DNA of 64,000 nucleotides, from positions 1,984,001-2,048,000 of the forward strand of contig NZ_CP126279.1 of assembly GCF_003234815.2 (NCBI RefSeq), in the 5' to 3' direction. This stretch comes from Curtobacterium sp. MCBD17_035 (GTDB lineage: Bacteria > Actinomycetota > Actinomycetes > Actinomycetales > Microbacteriaceae). The translations under genes and the position numbers were made by a program. This document shows positions 8,568 to 18,087 of the stretch, one piece after another. How positions within the stretch are numbered: position 1 is the first letter of the stretch; each line of letters opens with the position of its first letter. The notes beneath the pieces are model-generated. The model was not told the origin of the DNA and did not search any database. It saw nothing but the letters and a program-made list of their open reading frames with translations.

Positions 8568-9902
8568 ATGACCGAGACCACCGACCCGACGACCTGGCGT
8601 TTCGAGACGACGCAGGTGCACGCGGGTGCCCGACCGGACCCGACGACGGGGGCGCGCGCGACGCCGATCTACAAGACGACGTCGTACGTCTTCGAGAGCT
8701 CGGACCACGCCCGCGACCTGTTCGCCCTGGCCGCGCCGGGCAACATCTACTCGCGGATCATGAACCCGACGAACGACGTCGTCGAGCAGCGCATCGCGGC
8801 GCTCGAGGGTGGTACGGGCGCCCTGCTCGTGTCCTCCGGGCAGGCGGCCGAGACGTACGCCGTGCTCAACATCGCGGGCGCCGGCGACCACATCGTGTCC
8901 TCGTCGTCGATCTACGGCGGCACGTACAACCTGTTCAAGTACACGCTCGCCAAGCTCGGCATCGAGACGACGTTCGTCGAGGACCAGGACGACCCGGACG
9001 AGTGGCGCCGGGCCGTGCGGCCGAACACGAAGCTCTTCTTCGCCGAGACGATCGGCAACCCGAAGATCAACGTGCTCGACATCGCGACGGTGTCCGCCGT
9101 CGCCCACGACGCCGGTGTGCCCCTCATCGTCGACAACACCATCGCGACGCCGTACCTCATCCGTCCGTTCGAGCACGGCGCCGACATCGTGGTGCACTCG
9201 GCGACGAAGTTCCTCGGCGGCCACGGCACCGTGATCGGCGGCGTGCTCGTGGACGGCGGCCGGTTCCCGTGGTCACAGCACGCCGAGCGGTTCCCGGAGC
9301 TGAACCAGCCCGACCCGTCGTACCACGGCGCCGTGTTCACGCAGGCGGTCGGGGACGGCCTCGCGTACGTCGTCAAGGCGCGGGTGCAGCTCCTCCGCGA
9401 CCTCGGTGCTTCGAACTCGCCGGACACCGCATTCGCGCTGCTCCAGGGCATCGAGACGCTGAGCCTGCGGATCGAGCGACACGTGCAGAACGCGCAGGAG
9501 ATCGCGGAGTGGCTCGACCGTCACCCGGACGTCGCGACGGTCGCGTATGCCGGACTGCCGACGAGCCCCTGGTACGCCGCGGCCACGAAGTACGCCCCGA
9601 AGGGCGTCGGCGCGGTGCTGTCGTTCGAGCTCAAGGGCGGCGTCGACGCCGGCCGGGCGTTGGTCGACAACCTGTCGCTGTTCAGTCACCTGGCGAACAT
9701 CGGTGACGTGCGGTCCCTCGTGATCCACCCGGCGTCGACGACGCACTCGCAGCTCACGCCCGAGCAGCAGCTCACCACGGGCGTGACGCCGGGTCTCGTC
9801 CGCCTGTCGGTGGGCATCGAGAACGTCGCGGACCTCATCGCCGACCTGGAGGCCGGGCTCGCCGCCGCGCGTCGGGTCGCCGAGGCGGGCCTCACCGCCT
9901 GA
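8568..9902 (+). CDS. metY: O-acetylhomoserine sulfhydrylase (MetY), PLP enzyme
   Basis: Makes homocysteine from O-acetyl-L-homoserine and sulfide in methionine synthesis. It has 444 residues, the length of the bifunctional O-acetylhomoserine/O-acetylserine sulfhydrylases. The PLP lysine is Lys214 in HSATKFLGGHG, and YSRIMNPT, SSGQAAE and SSSIYGGTYN are family segments; VIHPASTTHSQ near the C-terminus is diagnostic. The ATG at 8568 follows GCGAGGAC at good distance. metX, which makes its substrate, is 1.8 kb downstream on the same strand. Upstream, CCTAGCCTGG near 8490 may hold a -10 box. Confidence 0.93.
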   Translation: MTETTDPTTWRFETTQVHAGARPDPTTGARATPIYKTTSYVFESSDHARDLFALAAPGNIYSRIMNPTNDVVEQRIAALEGGTGALLVSSGQAAETYAVLNIAGAGDHIVSSSSIYGGTYNLFKYTLAKLGIETTFVEDQDDPDEWRRAVRPNTKLFFAETIGNPKINVLDIATVSAVAHDAGVPLIVDNTIATPYLIRPFEHGADIVVHSATKFLGGHGTVIGGVLVDGGRFPWSQHAERFPELNQPDPSYHGAVFTQAVGDGLAYVVKARVQLLRDLGASNSPDTAFALLQGIETLSLRIERHVQNAQEIAEWLDRHPDVATVAYAGLPTSPWYAAATKYAPKGVGAVLSFELKGGVDAGRALVDNLSLFSHLANIGDVRSLVIHPASTTHSQLTPEQQLTTGVTPGLVRLSVGIENVADLIADLEAGLAAARRVAEAGLTA

Positions 9903-9939
9903 CGACCGACCGGCCCGGCTCCGACGCCCTCCCGCCGAC

Positions 9940-9989
9940 ATCGCGCAACACGCCGCTTCGACCGCTGCGACAACGGCGTGTTCTGCGAT
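9940..9989. terminator. Hairpin after metY
   Basis: AACACGCCG (9947-9955) pairs with CGGCGTGTT (9974-9982), enclosed by outer ATCGC/GCGAT pairs. It lies between convergent metY and the small membrane-protein gene. No T-run follows. A hairpin of very similar layout lies at 45996-46045. Confidence 0.5.
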
Positions 9990-10032
9990 CTCGGCCGAGG
10001 AGGGCGAGCGGCGGCGGCCCGGCCGACGAAGG

Positions 10033-10449
10033 CTAGCGGCGGCGGCCCCGGCCGACGAGGAGCGCCTCGGCGACGCCGAGCCCCACCGCGATCACGAGCT
10101 GGGACGCGCCGAGGCGTCGCCACCGACCGCCGACGAGCAGCAGCGGCAGCATCGAGACCGCGTGGGTCGCATCGACCACGGCGGCGACCGTGTGTGCGTC
10201 GGGGGTGTCGACCCGGCGCAGCACCACGGCCTCGACGAGTTGCCGCAGACCGAGCACCCGGTGGAACGCGGCGACCCCGCCCCGACGCGCACCCGTTGCC
10301 CGGTCGGGTGCACCGCCTCGCGCCGCGAGGAGGTGCAGGACGCCCAGGCCGCCCCGCACCACCTCCACCGCGGCGGCGGAACCGGGCCGTGCGGACGGGT
10401 GCCGGGCCTCCCGAGCGGTGCGGCGCCCCGGTGCTGCACCGAGACTCAT
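10033..10449 (-). CDS. Small membrane protein of unknown function
   Basis: A 138-residue protein with about four hydrophobic stretches from residue 28 on (VEVVRGGLGVLHLL; TVAAVVDATHAVSMLPLLLV; LVIAVGLGVAEALLV) and a basic Arg-rich tail. I do not recognise a family with certainty; it resembles small DUF4267/DoxX-like four-helix proteins. Its ATG overlaps the stop of the SDR upstream (ATGA), so the two are co-translated and it probably works with that enzyme. Confidence 0.6.
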   Translation of the reverse strand: MSLGAAPGRRTAREARHPSARPGSAAAVEVVRGGLGVLHLLAARGGAPDRATGARRGGVAAFHRVLGLRQLVEAVVLRRVDTPDAHTVAAVVDATHAVSMLPLLLVGGRWRRLGASQLVIAVGLGVAEALLVGRGRRR

Positions 10450-11453
10450 CGGCCGCGACCCACGGAACGGGTGGCGGTGGCGACGACGCCGGCCACGCCG
10501 ATCGCGCCCGCGAGGATCGCGGACCCGAGGCGGCGGTGCTCGACGAACCAGGTCTGCGGCGACCACGCGTGGGCGGTGTCGTCGAAGATCCCGTGCGCAC
10601 CGTGGTCCCCCGGCACCGGCTCGTAGAGGTTGTCGGGCAGCATCGGCTCGTCCTTCTGTGGCGCCTGCTGGCCGTCGACGAGCGTGCGGGCGGCGTACCA
10701 GTCCGCGAACCGGCCGCTGATCCGGTTCCCGATGATCGTGTAGACGGTCGACTCTCCGACCCACGTCCGCGGGCGTGGCCGCTCGGCGACCGTCGCGATG
10801 GCGCGGGCCCCGACCTCGGGCTGGTAGATCGGCGCCACGGGCTGCGGGTGGTGTGGCAACTTCGACTTCACCCAGTTGAACTGGATCGTGTTGAGCGCGG
10901 GCATGTCGACCCGCGAGACCGTGACGTTGCTGCCCTCGTTGCGCAGCTCGCTGACGACCGACTCGGTGAACCCGACGATCGCGTGCTTCGCGCCGCAGTA
11001 CGCCGCTTGCAGTGGGATCCCGCGGAACCCGAGCGCGGAGCCGACCTGGATCACCTGTCCGCGGTCCCGCGGCCGCATGTGACGCAGTGCGGCACGGGTC
11101 CCGTTGACGAACCCGAAGTACGTCACCTGGTTCGCCCGCGCGAAGTCGTCCGGGTCGGTGTCCATGAACGAGCCGAACACGCCGACCATGACCCCGTTGA
11201 CCCACAGGTCGATCGGCCCGAGCTCGGCCTCGACGCGGTCGGCGGCGGCCTCGACGGCCTCGCGATCCGCGACGTCCGCGACGAGCGCGAGGCCGCGCCT
11301 CCCGGCTCGCCGCACCTCGGCGACCGCCGCGTCGACGCCCTCCTGCCCGCGGGCGAGGACGGCGACGTCCCAGCCCCGTGCGGCGAGTTCCCGCACCGTC
11401 GCCCGGCCGAGTCCGGCCGAGCCTCCCGTCACCACGGCGATCCCACGAGCCAT
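10446..11453 (-). CDS. SDR oxidoreductase with C-terminal membrane helix
   Basis: Classical SDR of 335 residues: TGGSAGLG (9-16), Ser139, Tyr152 and Lys156 in AAYCGAKHA. The usual NNAG is changed to VNGVMV, as in a known subgroup of long SDRs. The domain is followed by about 80 extra residues and a hydrophobic stretch (SAILAGAIGVAGVVATA) with a basic end, suggesting membrane attachment. Overlaps the small membrane-protein gene by ATGA. It lies between metY and metX on the opposite strand, so it interrupts that pathway pair but need not be part of it. Confidence 0.82.
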   Translation of the reverse strand: MARGIAVVTGGSAGLGRATVRELAARGWDVAVLARGQEGVDAAVAEVRRAGRRGLALVADVADREAVEAAADRVEAELGPIDLWVNGVMVGVFGSFMDTDPDDFARANQVTYFGFVNGTRAALRHMRPRDRGQVIQVGSALGFRGIPLQAAYCGAKHAIVGFTESVVSELRNEGSNVTVSRVDMPALNTIQFNWVKSKLPHHPQPVAPIYQPEVGARAIATVAERPRPRTWVGESTVYTIIGNRISGRFADWYAARTLVDGQQAPQKDEPMLPDNLYEPVPGDHGAHGIFDDTAHAWSPQTWFVEHRRLGSAILAGAIGVAGVVATATRSVGRGR

Positions 11454-11684
11454 CCGGTCCTCCTCGCGTCCTGCCGTCGCCCGAGCGGCGCGGCCCTCCA
11501 CGTCTACCGGACGGCCGTCGGCGGCGCTCAGCGAGCGTGGGGCGGCGCACGTCCGATCGCTCCGCTCCCTGAGACGGACATGGATCCCGGCCGGGGCCGG
11601 CCGGGAGGCCCGGAGCCCGCCCGCCACGCCCCTCGCGTAACAAAGCACCCACGCCGTCCGCGACCCCGGGAGAATGGGCGGACG

Positions 11685-12905
11685 ATGGACTGGCAGACGA
11701 CCCCGGAGGACTCGGTCCCCTCGACCCTGGTCCCCGGTCCCGCCCTGCTCGGTGGCGGCCTCGGGATCGTCGGCAAGCCACCGGTGACGGGCGCCTGGCG
11801 ACCCGGCGACCCGGCGGGCTCCCGCCGGTTCCTGGACCTCGGCGCCGTGACCGTCCGCGGCGGGGTGCTCCCGTCGACCCGCGTCGCCTACGAGAGCTGG
11901 GGCGAACTCGACGCCGAGCGCTCGAACGCCGTGCTCGTGTTCCACGCGCTCACCGGCGACTCGCACGTCACCGGCCCGGCGGGGCCCGGACACCGGACTG
12001 CCGGCTGGTGGGAGGACGTCGTCGGCCCCGGTCGGGCGATCGACACCGACCGGTGGTTCGTCGTCGCGCCGAACATGCTCGGCGGCTGCCAGGGCACGAC
12101 GGGGCCGTCCGCACTCGCCCCCGACGGCGTCGAGTGGGGATCGCGGTTCCCGTTCCTCACCGTCCGCGACCAGGTGGGCGTCCAGGCGCGCCTGGCGGAC
12201 CATCTGGGCATCGACCGGTTCGCGGCGGTCGTCGGCGGTTCGATGGGCGGCATGCACGCCCTCGAGTTCGCCGTGACGTACCCGGAGCGGGTCGAGCGGC
12301 TGGCGGTGCTGTCGGCACCGGCGCAGACCACGGCGGACCAGATCGCGGGGAACTCCCTGCAGCGCGCCGCGATCCAGATGGACCCCGGGTATGCCGGCGG
12401 CGACTACTTCGACGCCGAACCCGGCGACGGCCCGCACCGCGGCCTCGCGCTCGCCCGCCGGATGGCGCTCCTGACCTACCGCGCTCCCGACGAGCTCAAC
12501 GGGCGGTTCGCCCGGAGCTGGCAGAGCGATGTGTCGCCGCTCGGCGACGACGGACGGTTCTCGGTCGAGAGCTACCTCGACTTCCACGGGAACAAGTTCA
12601 CCCGGCGGTTCGACGCCGACTCGTACCTGACGCTCCTGCACGCGATGGACTCCCACGACGTCGGGACCGGCCGAGGCGGCGTCGTCCCGGCACTCGGGCG
12701 GGTCCGTGCCCGCACCCTCGTCGTCGGGATCACGAGCGACCGCTTGTTCCCCCTCGAGGACCAGGACCGCATCGCCGCGGGCATCCCGGACACCCTCGAC
12801 GGCGACCGCGCGACGGTCATCGCGAGCGCGTACGGACACGACGGCTTCCTCATCGAGCACGAGGCCGTGGGGCGACACCTCCGGCGGCTGCTGCACGACG
12901 CGTGA
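11685..12905 (+). CDS. metX: Homoserine O-acetyltransferase
   Basis: Alpha/beta-hydrolase-fold enzyme of 406 residues that acetylates homoserine with acetyl-CoA, feeding MetY. The nucleophile is Ser186 in GGSMGG; the acid is in TSDRLFP and the histidine in YGHDGF near the C-terminus. LTGDSHVTG and NMLGGCQGTTGP are MetX signatures. The ATG at 11685 gives the normal N-terminus. Acetyl rather than succinyl use is inferred from the actinobacterial family and from the presence of metY. Confidence 0.93.
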   Translation: MDWQTTPEDSVPSTLVPGPALLGGGLGIVGKPPVTGAWRPGDPAGSRRFLDLGAVTVRGGVLPSTRVAYESWGELDAERSNAVLVFHALTGDSHVTGPAGPGHRTAGWWEDVVGPGRAIDTDRWFVVAPNMLGGCQGTTGPSALAPDGVEWGSRFPFLTVRDQVGVQARLADHLGIDRFAAVVGGSMGGMHALEFAVTYPERVERLAVLSAPAQTTADQIAGNSLQRAAIQMDPGYAGGDYFDAEPGDGPHRGLALARRMALLTYRAPDELNGRFARSWQSDVSPLGDDGRFSVESYLDFHGNKFTRRFDADSYLTLLHAMDSHDVGTGRGGVVPALGRVRARTLVVGITSDRLFPLEDQDRIAAGIPDTLDGDRATVIASAYGHDGFLIEHEAVGRHLRRLLHDA

Positions 12906-13054
12906 CCGCGGCGATCGTTCGCTGGTGATAACGATTCAGCACCAGACCGGGGACCCGGACCGTGCCGGATCCCCTCGAACGGGTGCCGTCTGTGCGAGCA
13001 TGGTCGAACGCGAAGGAACCACCTCGCGGATCCGTTTCCCCCTGCAGGACATCG

Positions 13055-14215
13055 ATGGACCTCATCGCGCAAGAACGTGACCGGTTGCTCCGGACGACGA
13101 CGCGCGTTGTCGGCATCGTCTGCGCACTCGTCAGCGTCGTGGCGGTCCTGTGCGCGGGCAGCATCCCGACCGCGCCGCTCGTCGTCGGGCTCCTCGGCGT
13201 CGCGGTGCTCGTCGGCGCGCTCTGGGGTGTCGGTGCGAACGGTGCCTGGTACTGGACCGTCCTGGCGGTCGTGGGCGGCGTCGGTGCCCTCGTCGCGCTC
13301 ACCCAGTCGGTCGGCGACGCCGGCGACCGCGACGTCGTCGCCGCGGGCCTGGTCCCCCTCGCCGCGGGTGGCCTGTCGTCGCTCGTCATGTCGCAACGCG
13401 GCCGTCCGGCGCTGCTCGTGCTCGTGCTCCTGTCCGGCGTCGCCGCGGTCGGCATCGTCGTCTGGACGTGTCGCTCGCCGTTCGCGAGCCCCGTCGGCGG
13501 CGTGCTGCTCGGCTGGGTGCTCACCTGCGTCATCGCCTACTGGGTGTCGCTGAGCATCCCGCGGGTCGCTCGCAGGATCTTCAGCATCGGCAACGCACAC
13601 CGCGCCGAGCGGCAGGCGAGCGAGACCGAGGCCCAGCGTCGCCAGGGGGCCCGCCTCCTGCACGACACCGTCCTCGCGACCCTGACGCTCCTCGCCCACT
13701 CCGGGGTCGGCGTCTCGGAGCAGGCGATGCGCGAGCAGGCAGCGGAGGACGCCCGACTGCTCCGCCACCTCCGCCTCGGCGCGACCCCGCAGCCCCAGGA
13801 GTCGAACGGCTACACGCTGACCCAGACCGAGGAGTCACCCCTCGGGCAGACCCTCGAGTCCGTCAAGCAGCGGTTCGGCCGCATGGGACTCGAGGTGAGC
13901 TGGCACGGCACCGGTCAGGTCCTCCTGCCCACACACGTGCTCGACGCATTCCTGCTCGCGCTCGCCGAGTGCCTGGAGAACGTGCGCCGCCACGCGGGTG
14001 TCGCCGAGGCGCACGTCACGATCGTCCACGACACGAGCATGGTCCGCGCCATGGTGACCGACTCTGGCGTCGGGTTCGAGATCGACTCCATCAACGAGGA
14101 GCGCCTCGGGTTCAAGGAGAGCGTCGTGAACCGCCTCCGCGAGGTCGGCGGCGACGCCCGCCTGTTCTCGGCGCCCGGCTCGGGCACGACGGTCGTCCTG
14201 GAGGCCCCGCGATGA
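13055..14215 (+). CDS. Membrane sensor histidine kinase (NarL-system type)
   Basis: A 386-residue sensor kinase: about five to six membrane helices (residues 15-165), then a HisKA_3-like segment with His203 in RLLHDTVLATL, and an ATPase domain after residue 290 (ALAECLENVRRHA as N-box, DSGVGF as G1). Start chosen at ATG 13055 behind GCAGGAC; the upstream in-frame extension is not conserved-looking. The stop overlaps the next gene by ATGA, and a LuxR response regulator follows, giving a three-gene signalling unit. The signal is unknown; no extracellular sensor domain is seen, so sensing is probably in or near the membrane. Confidence 0.85.
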   Translation: MDLIAQERDRLLRTTTRVVGIVCALVSVVAVLCAGSIPTAPLVVGLLGVAVLVGALWGVGANGAWYWTVLAVVGGVGALVALTQSVGDAGDRDVVAAGLVPLAAGGLSSLVMSQRGRPALLVLVLLSGVAAVGIVVWTCRSPFASPVGGVLLGWVLTCVIAYWVSLSIPRVARRIFSIGNAHRAERQASETEAQRRQGARLLHDTVLATLTLLAHSGVGVSEQAMREQAAEDARLLRHLRLGATPQPQESNGYTLTQTEESPLGQTLESVKQRFGRMGLEVSWHGTGQVLLPTHVLDAFLLALAECLENVRRHAGVAEAHVTIVHDTSMVRAMVTDSGVGFEIDSINEERLGFKESVVNRLREVGGDARLFSAPGSGTTVVLEAPR

Positions 14216-15528
14216 CCTTCCCCGAGGACACCATCGGCCGCGAGACCATCGGCAGCCGGGAGGAACCCCCACGCACGCGGCGCGAGGCCCGCGAGCGCGC
14301 GAAGGGCAACGACCGGCGCCAGGCGCGTGGTCTGCCGTCGACCTCGACCGGGGCGCGCTCGTTGCAGCAGGCGGCGCAGCCCGGGGCGTCGCTCGGCACC
14401 GGTCACCTCGGCCTCGGTGCGGCCGTGCTCACCGCCCTGCAGGCCGTGTCGGGCATCGTGCTGTTCCTCGTGCACTGGCCCGACTACAGCGACCCGTACG
14501 CCGCCGCGGCCGCGTGGCTGCTCTACATCGTCGCCGCCATCGGGGTGACCGCGACGGTGCTGACGTACGGCGAGCGCCTCACCGGGCTCGCGTTCACGCT
14601 CATCTGCCTCGTGCTCGCCTGCGTCGTCGCCCTCGACTTCATCGCGGTCTGGCCGGAGCACGACATCGCCCACACCGCGACCGCGTCGATCGCCGCCGGA
14701 TTCGCGCTCCTGCCGATGACCACGCTGCGTCCCGCCCGCGAGGTCGTCGTGGCGATCGTCGCGCTCGGTGTGGCGTTCGTCGTCATGACGTTGGTCTCGA
14801 CGCCGATCGACCGGACGACCCTGCCCGGGCAGGTCTCGATGCTCGCGCTCGTCCTCGTCCCGCCGTCGGTCGCGCTCTTCATCGTGCATCGGTTCCGACA
14901 GCTCGTGCAGCGCGAACTCGACCGTGTGCTCGTCCAGAGCACCGTGACGGCGCCGCAGTTCGCCGTCGGGATGCTCGCGTCCGAGGAACTCGCGCGCCTC
15001 GACCTCGCCGCCGAGAAGCTCCTGGACAGCGTCGCGAACGGCACCGATCCCCTGCCGCTCTCCCCCGCCAGTGCGTCCGTGGCCGCGCAGCTCGCCACCG
15101 AGCTCCGGCTGCACCTCATCGAGGGGCGCCGGGAGACCTGGCTGTACCACGCGATCACGGAATCCGACCACCTCGGGCGCGCCGTGAGCGTGACCGATCC
15201 GGGCTCGCTCGCCGGCCACCTGACCCCCGCGCAGCGCGACGGTCTCCTGCAGGCGATCTGGCTCATGGTCGGCGACGGACGCGCCGCGACGACCGGCAGC
15301 GCGACCGTGTCGGTGACCCTCGGTCCGATGGGCGCCGCCGGTCATCCCGTGTCGGACGAGACGATGGACGTGCCCGTCGTCATCGAGTCACGCGGCGTCC
15401 CACGACGTCGGCTCGGCCCGGCGGCGTGGAGCGCGCTCCAACGCGTGGGGCCGTACACGGACACCGTCCGCGACGGCGTCCTGCACGTCGTCGTGCACTG
15501 CGTGGTCAACCGACACCCGTCGATGTGA
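14212..15528 (+). CDS. Membrane protein of a two-component operon, degenerate kinase-like
   Basis: A 438-residue protein with a charged N-terminal 60 residues rich in Arg and Glu, about six membrane helices (residues 65-235) and a cytoplasmic C-terminal region of about 190 residues. It has no clear phosphorylation histidine or ATP-binding motifs. Its place between kinase and regulator, and its shape (membrane domain plus C-terminal soluble part), suggest a partner or degenerate paralogue of the kinase. It starts with ATGA overlap. Function not recognised. Confidence 0.7.
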   Translation: MTFPEDTIGRETIGSREEPPRTRREARERAKGNDRRQARGLPSTSTGARSLQQAAQPGASLGTGHLGLGAAVLTALQAVSGIVLFLVHWPDYSDPYAAAAAWLLYIVAAIGVTATVLTYGERLTGLAFTLICLVLACVVALDFIAVWPEHDIAHTATASIAAGFALLPMTTLRPAREVVVAIVALGVAFVVMTLVSTPIDRTTLPGQVSMLALVLVPPSVALFIVHRFRQLVQRELDRVLVQSTVTAPQFAVGMLASEELARLDLAAEKLLDSVANGTDPLPLSPASASVAAQLATELRLHLIEGRRETWLYHAITESDHLGRAVSVTDPGSLAGHLTPAQRDGLLQAIWLMVGDGRAATTGSATVSVTLGPMGAAGHPVSDETMDVPVVIESRGVPRRRLGPAAWSALQRVGPYTDTVRDGVLHVVVHCVVNRHPSM

Positions 15529-15636
15529 CCGCCGTCACCGGATCCCGGGCACCAGCCGCGACACACTGACCGCCTGTTCCTCCACCGCCGATCGATCCAC
15601 CTAGGATCCCGGTACCGCCAAGAAAGGACGCCGCTC

Positions 15637-16308
15637 GTGGCAGCTCCCGAGGACCCCATCCGACTCGCACTCGTCGACGACCACCGCATGCTGCTCGGAG
15701 CGCTCACGGAGTGGATCCGTGGAGCCGCCGACGACATCACGCTCGTCGCGGCGGTCACCACGTGGCCCGAACTCCTGACCAATCCGGCGTTCCCCGTCGA
15801 CGTCGTGCTCCTCGACCTCGACCTCAAGGACTCCATCCCCATCTCCCTCAAGATCTCCACGCTGAAGACCGCGGGCGTCACGACCGTCGTCATGAGCACC
15901 TACTCGGAGCCGAACGTCGTGCGCGAGGCCCTCGGCTCCGGTGCGATGGGCTACCTCGTCAAGAGCGAGGGCGCCGAGATGATCGTCGAGGCGATCCGCT
16001 CCGCGCACCGCGGCGAGCCGTACATCTCCGCCGAGCTCGACCTGGCACTCAACGCGGGGGACGTCGGCGGCGTGCCGAAGCTGAGTGCCCAGGAGCGCCG
16101 CGTCATGGCGCTGTACGGCGGTGGCGAGCCGGTCAAGAGCGTCGCCTACCAGCTGGGGATCTCGGAGGAGACCGCGAAGAGCTACCTCAAGCGCATCCGC
16201 GAGAAGTACCGGGTCGCGGGCTTCGACGTCGGCACGAAGGTCGCCCTGCGGAAGCGTGCGATCACCGACGGCATCATCATCCAGACGGACGCTCCGCACG
16301 GGCTTTGA
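15637..16308 (+). CDS. LuxR/NarL-family response regulator
   Basis: A 223-residue response regulator. The receiver domain has the acidic pair in LVDDH, phospho-acceptor Asp60 (VVLLDLD) and Lys109. The helix-turn-helix at about 150-205 (LSAQERRVM, SVAYQLGISEETAKSYLKRI) is a LuxR type. The GTG at 15637 follows AGAAAGGACG. It is the output partner of the kinase at 13055. A strong terminator follows directly. Confidence 0.9.
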   Translation: MAAPEDPIRLALVDDHRMLLGALTEWIRGAADDITLVAAVTTWPELLTNPAFPVDVVLLDLDLKDSIPISLKISTLKTAGVTTVVMSTYSEPNVVREALGSGAMGYLVKSEGAEMIVEAIRSAHRGEPYISAELDLALNAGDVGGVPKLSAQERRVMALYGGGEPVKSVAYQLGISEETAKSYLKRIREKYRVAGFDVGTKVALRKRAITDGIIIQTDAPHGL

Positions 16309-16317
16309 GGATCCGCG

Positions 16318-16347
16318 ACGGCCGAGACCCCGAGGGGTCTCGGCCGT
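16318..16347. terminator. Bidirectional terminator between response regulator and MFS gene
   Basis: Perfect 14-bp stem with a two-base loop (ACGGCCGAGACCCC then its complement), followed by TTTC on the plus side. It separates two convergent genes. Confidence 0.85.
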
Positions 16348-16355
16348 TTCGCACG

Positions 16356-17624
16356 TCAGACGGTCGGCACCGGCGACGTGATCGGGCCGGTGCGCGGGTG
16401 CTGGTCCCGCGCCAGGGCCGTGCGACGGTTCGTCCGCCGCTCCATCGAGAAGCTGATGGTGATGATGCCGAGGCCGAGCAGTGCCAGGACGATGCCGATC
16501 CAGCCCGGGGCGGCGTAGCCCCAGCCGGCGGCGATCGCGCTGCCTCCGAGGAGCGCGCCGAGGCTGTTCCCGATGTTGAACGCCGAGTGGTTGAGCGCCG
16601 CGGCGATGCCCTTCGACTCCCCCGCGACGTCCATGAGCCGCGACTGGACACTCGGCGAGATCATGGACGAGGTGGCACCGAGGGCGAACATCCCGACGAA
16701 CAGCCCGACGACGGTCGCGGCGGTGAGCGTCACGAGCAGGAGCGCGGCGATGAGCGCGGCGAACCCGACGTACGTGGCCCGGCGCAGGTCGACGTCGGCG
16801 AAGTGACCACCCGCGATGTTGCCGACCGTCATGCCGACGCCGACGGTGACGAGCACGAACGGAACGAACGACACGGGCAGGTGCGTGACGTGCTGCACCA
16901 GCGGTGAGATGTACGAGTACACGGCGAAGAAGCCGCCGAAGCCGATGGCACCGCACGCCATCATGATCCACACCTGCGGGACCCGGAACGCGCGGAGCTC
17001 CCGCCGGAACGACGCGCCCGGCTCGGCCGGGTGGAACGGTACGAGCGTGGCGACCGCGACGAAGGTGAGCGCGAACAGCGCCGCGACGATCAGGTACGCG
17101 GCGCGCCATCCGGCGTGCTGACCGATGAACGTGACGAGCGGGACGCCGACGACGTTCGCGATGGTGAGTCCGCCGAGCACCATCGACACGCCCTTGCCGC
17201 GGCTGCCCGGGCCCATGATCTCCGCGGCGACGAGCGAAGCGATGCCGAAGTACGCCCCGTGCGGCAGGCCGGCCACGAACCGCGCCGCGAGGACGAGGCC
17301 GAACGACGGGAGCACCGCACTGGCGACCGTGGCGAGCGTGAAGCCCACGAGCAGGCCGAGCAGGAGCTGCTTACGGGGGAACCGCGCCGCCGCCGCCGCG
17401 ATCGTCGGAGCGCCGACGACGACGCCGAGCGCGTAGGCGCTGACCAGCCAGCCTGCGTGGGCGATGCCGGCCTCGGGGTCGACCACGTACTGGTGGTGCA
17501 GCAGGGAGGACGCGAGGTTCGGCAGGAGGCCCATCGCGACGAACTCGGTCGTGCCGATGGCGAACCCACCGAGGGCGAGCGCGAGGAGCGCCGCGGTCTT
17601 GCGCGCGGGCGTGAGCGTGGTCAT
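16356..17624 (-). CDS. MFS transporter, DHA1 (AraJ/Cmx-like) exporter
   Basis: A 422-residue, 12-helix major facilitator. The N-terminal motif ALGGFAIGTTEFVAMGLLPNLA is the hallmark of the DHA1 sugar-efflux/chloramphenicol-exporter group, and ARFVAGLPHGAYFG is in helix 4-5. Start ATG at 17624. A TAGCAT hexamer on the minus strand near 17780 may be its -10, leaving a long leader. Likely exports drugs or sugars; substrate unknown. Confidence 0.87.
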   Translation of the reverse strand: MTTLTPARKTAALLALALGGFAIGTTEFVAMGLLPNLASSLLHHQYVVDPEAGIAHAGWLVSAYALGVVVGAPTIAAAAARFPRKQLLLGLLVGFTLATVASAVLPSFGLVLAARFVAGLPHGAYFGIASLVAAEIMGPGSRGKGVSMVLGGLTIANVVGVPLVTFIGQHAGWRAAYLIVAALFALTFVAVATLVPFHPAEPGASFRRELRAFRVPQVWIMMACGAIGFGGFFAVYSYISPLVQHVTHLPVSFVPFVLVTVGVGMTVGNIAGGHFADVDLRRATYVGFAALIAALLLVTLTAATVVGLFVGMFALGATSSMISPSVQSRLMDVAGESKGIAAALNHSAFNIGNSLGALLGGSAIAAGWGYAAPGWIGIVLALLGLGIITISFSMERRTNRRTALARDQHPRTGPITSPVPTV

Positions 17625-17883
17625 GGCGTGTCTTCCGGCGGGGGTCGGACGGGATCGCACCGCGGAGCTGGTGTCAGGGCCCCGCTGCTCCCTCGCCGCG
17701 CCGACGGGGCCGTCACGACCGGCGGAGCCGGGGCGCTCGGCGGCGAGCAAGCCCGTTCGCAACGGGCTCCGTCCATGCTAGGTCGGCATCAGTGGCCTCG
17801 GAAGCACAGCTCGGCGTGTCCGGTCGAATCGGTTCGACCTGCTCGACGTCCGGCCCACGCCTCGGTTCGAGCCGTGCATGCGC

Positions 17884-18087
17884 TCAGGCCGCGCGAGCCG
17901 CGACCTCGTTGTCGTCGCTGCGGTCACGGCCGGACGTCCTCGGCTCGGGAAGCGCGTCACGCCAGGTCCAGCCGACACCGCACTCGGTGCAGGTCGCCCA
18001 CGCCTGCTCGCCGTGCTCCGGCCCGTCGCCGGTGTCCACCAGCACGGTCTGCAGATCGCAGTCGGGGCACCATCCCTCGAAGATCAT
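17884..18087 (-). CDS. Small zinc-ribbon protein
   Basis: A 67-residue protein with two CxxC pairs (CPDC at about 8-11, CTEC at about 32-35) spaced as in a zinc ribbon, followed by a hydrophilic tail. The ATG at 18087 has a strong AGGAGG upstream. Function unknown; such ribbons occur in regulators and RNA-binding proteins. An upstream in-frame extension is not used because this start has the ribosome site. Confidence 0.65.
   Translation of the reverse strand: MIFEGWCPDCDLQTVLVDTGDGPEHGEQAWATCTECGVGWTWRDALPEPRTSGRDRSDDNEVAARAA

Noticed and set aside
10033-12896. Very long minus-strand frames across metX
   Set aside because: Only the SDR and small membrane-protein parts show coding pattern; the rest mirrors metX.
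17822-17839. GGTCGAA-TCGG-TTCGACC palindrome upstream of the MFS gene as operator
   Set aside because: No neighbouring regulator and no second site; too weak to list as a feature.
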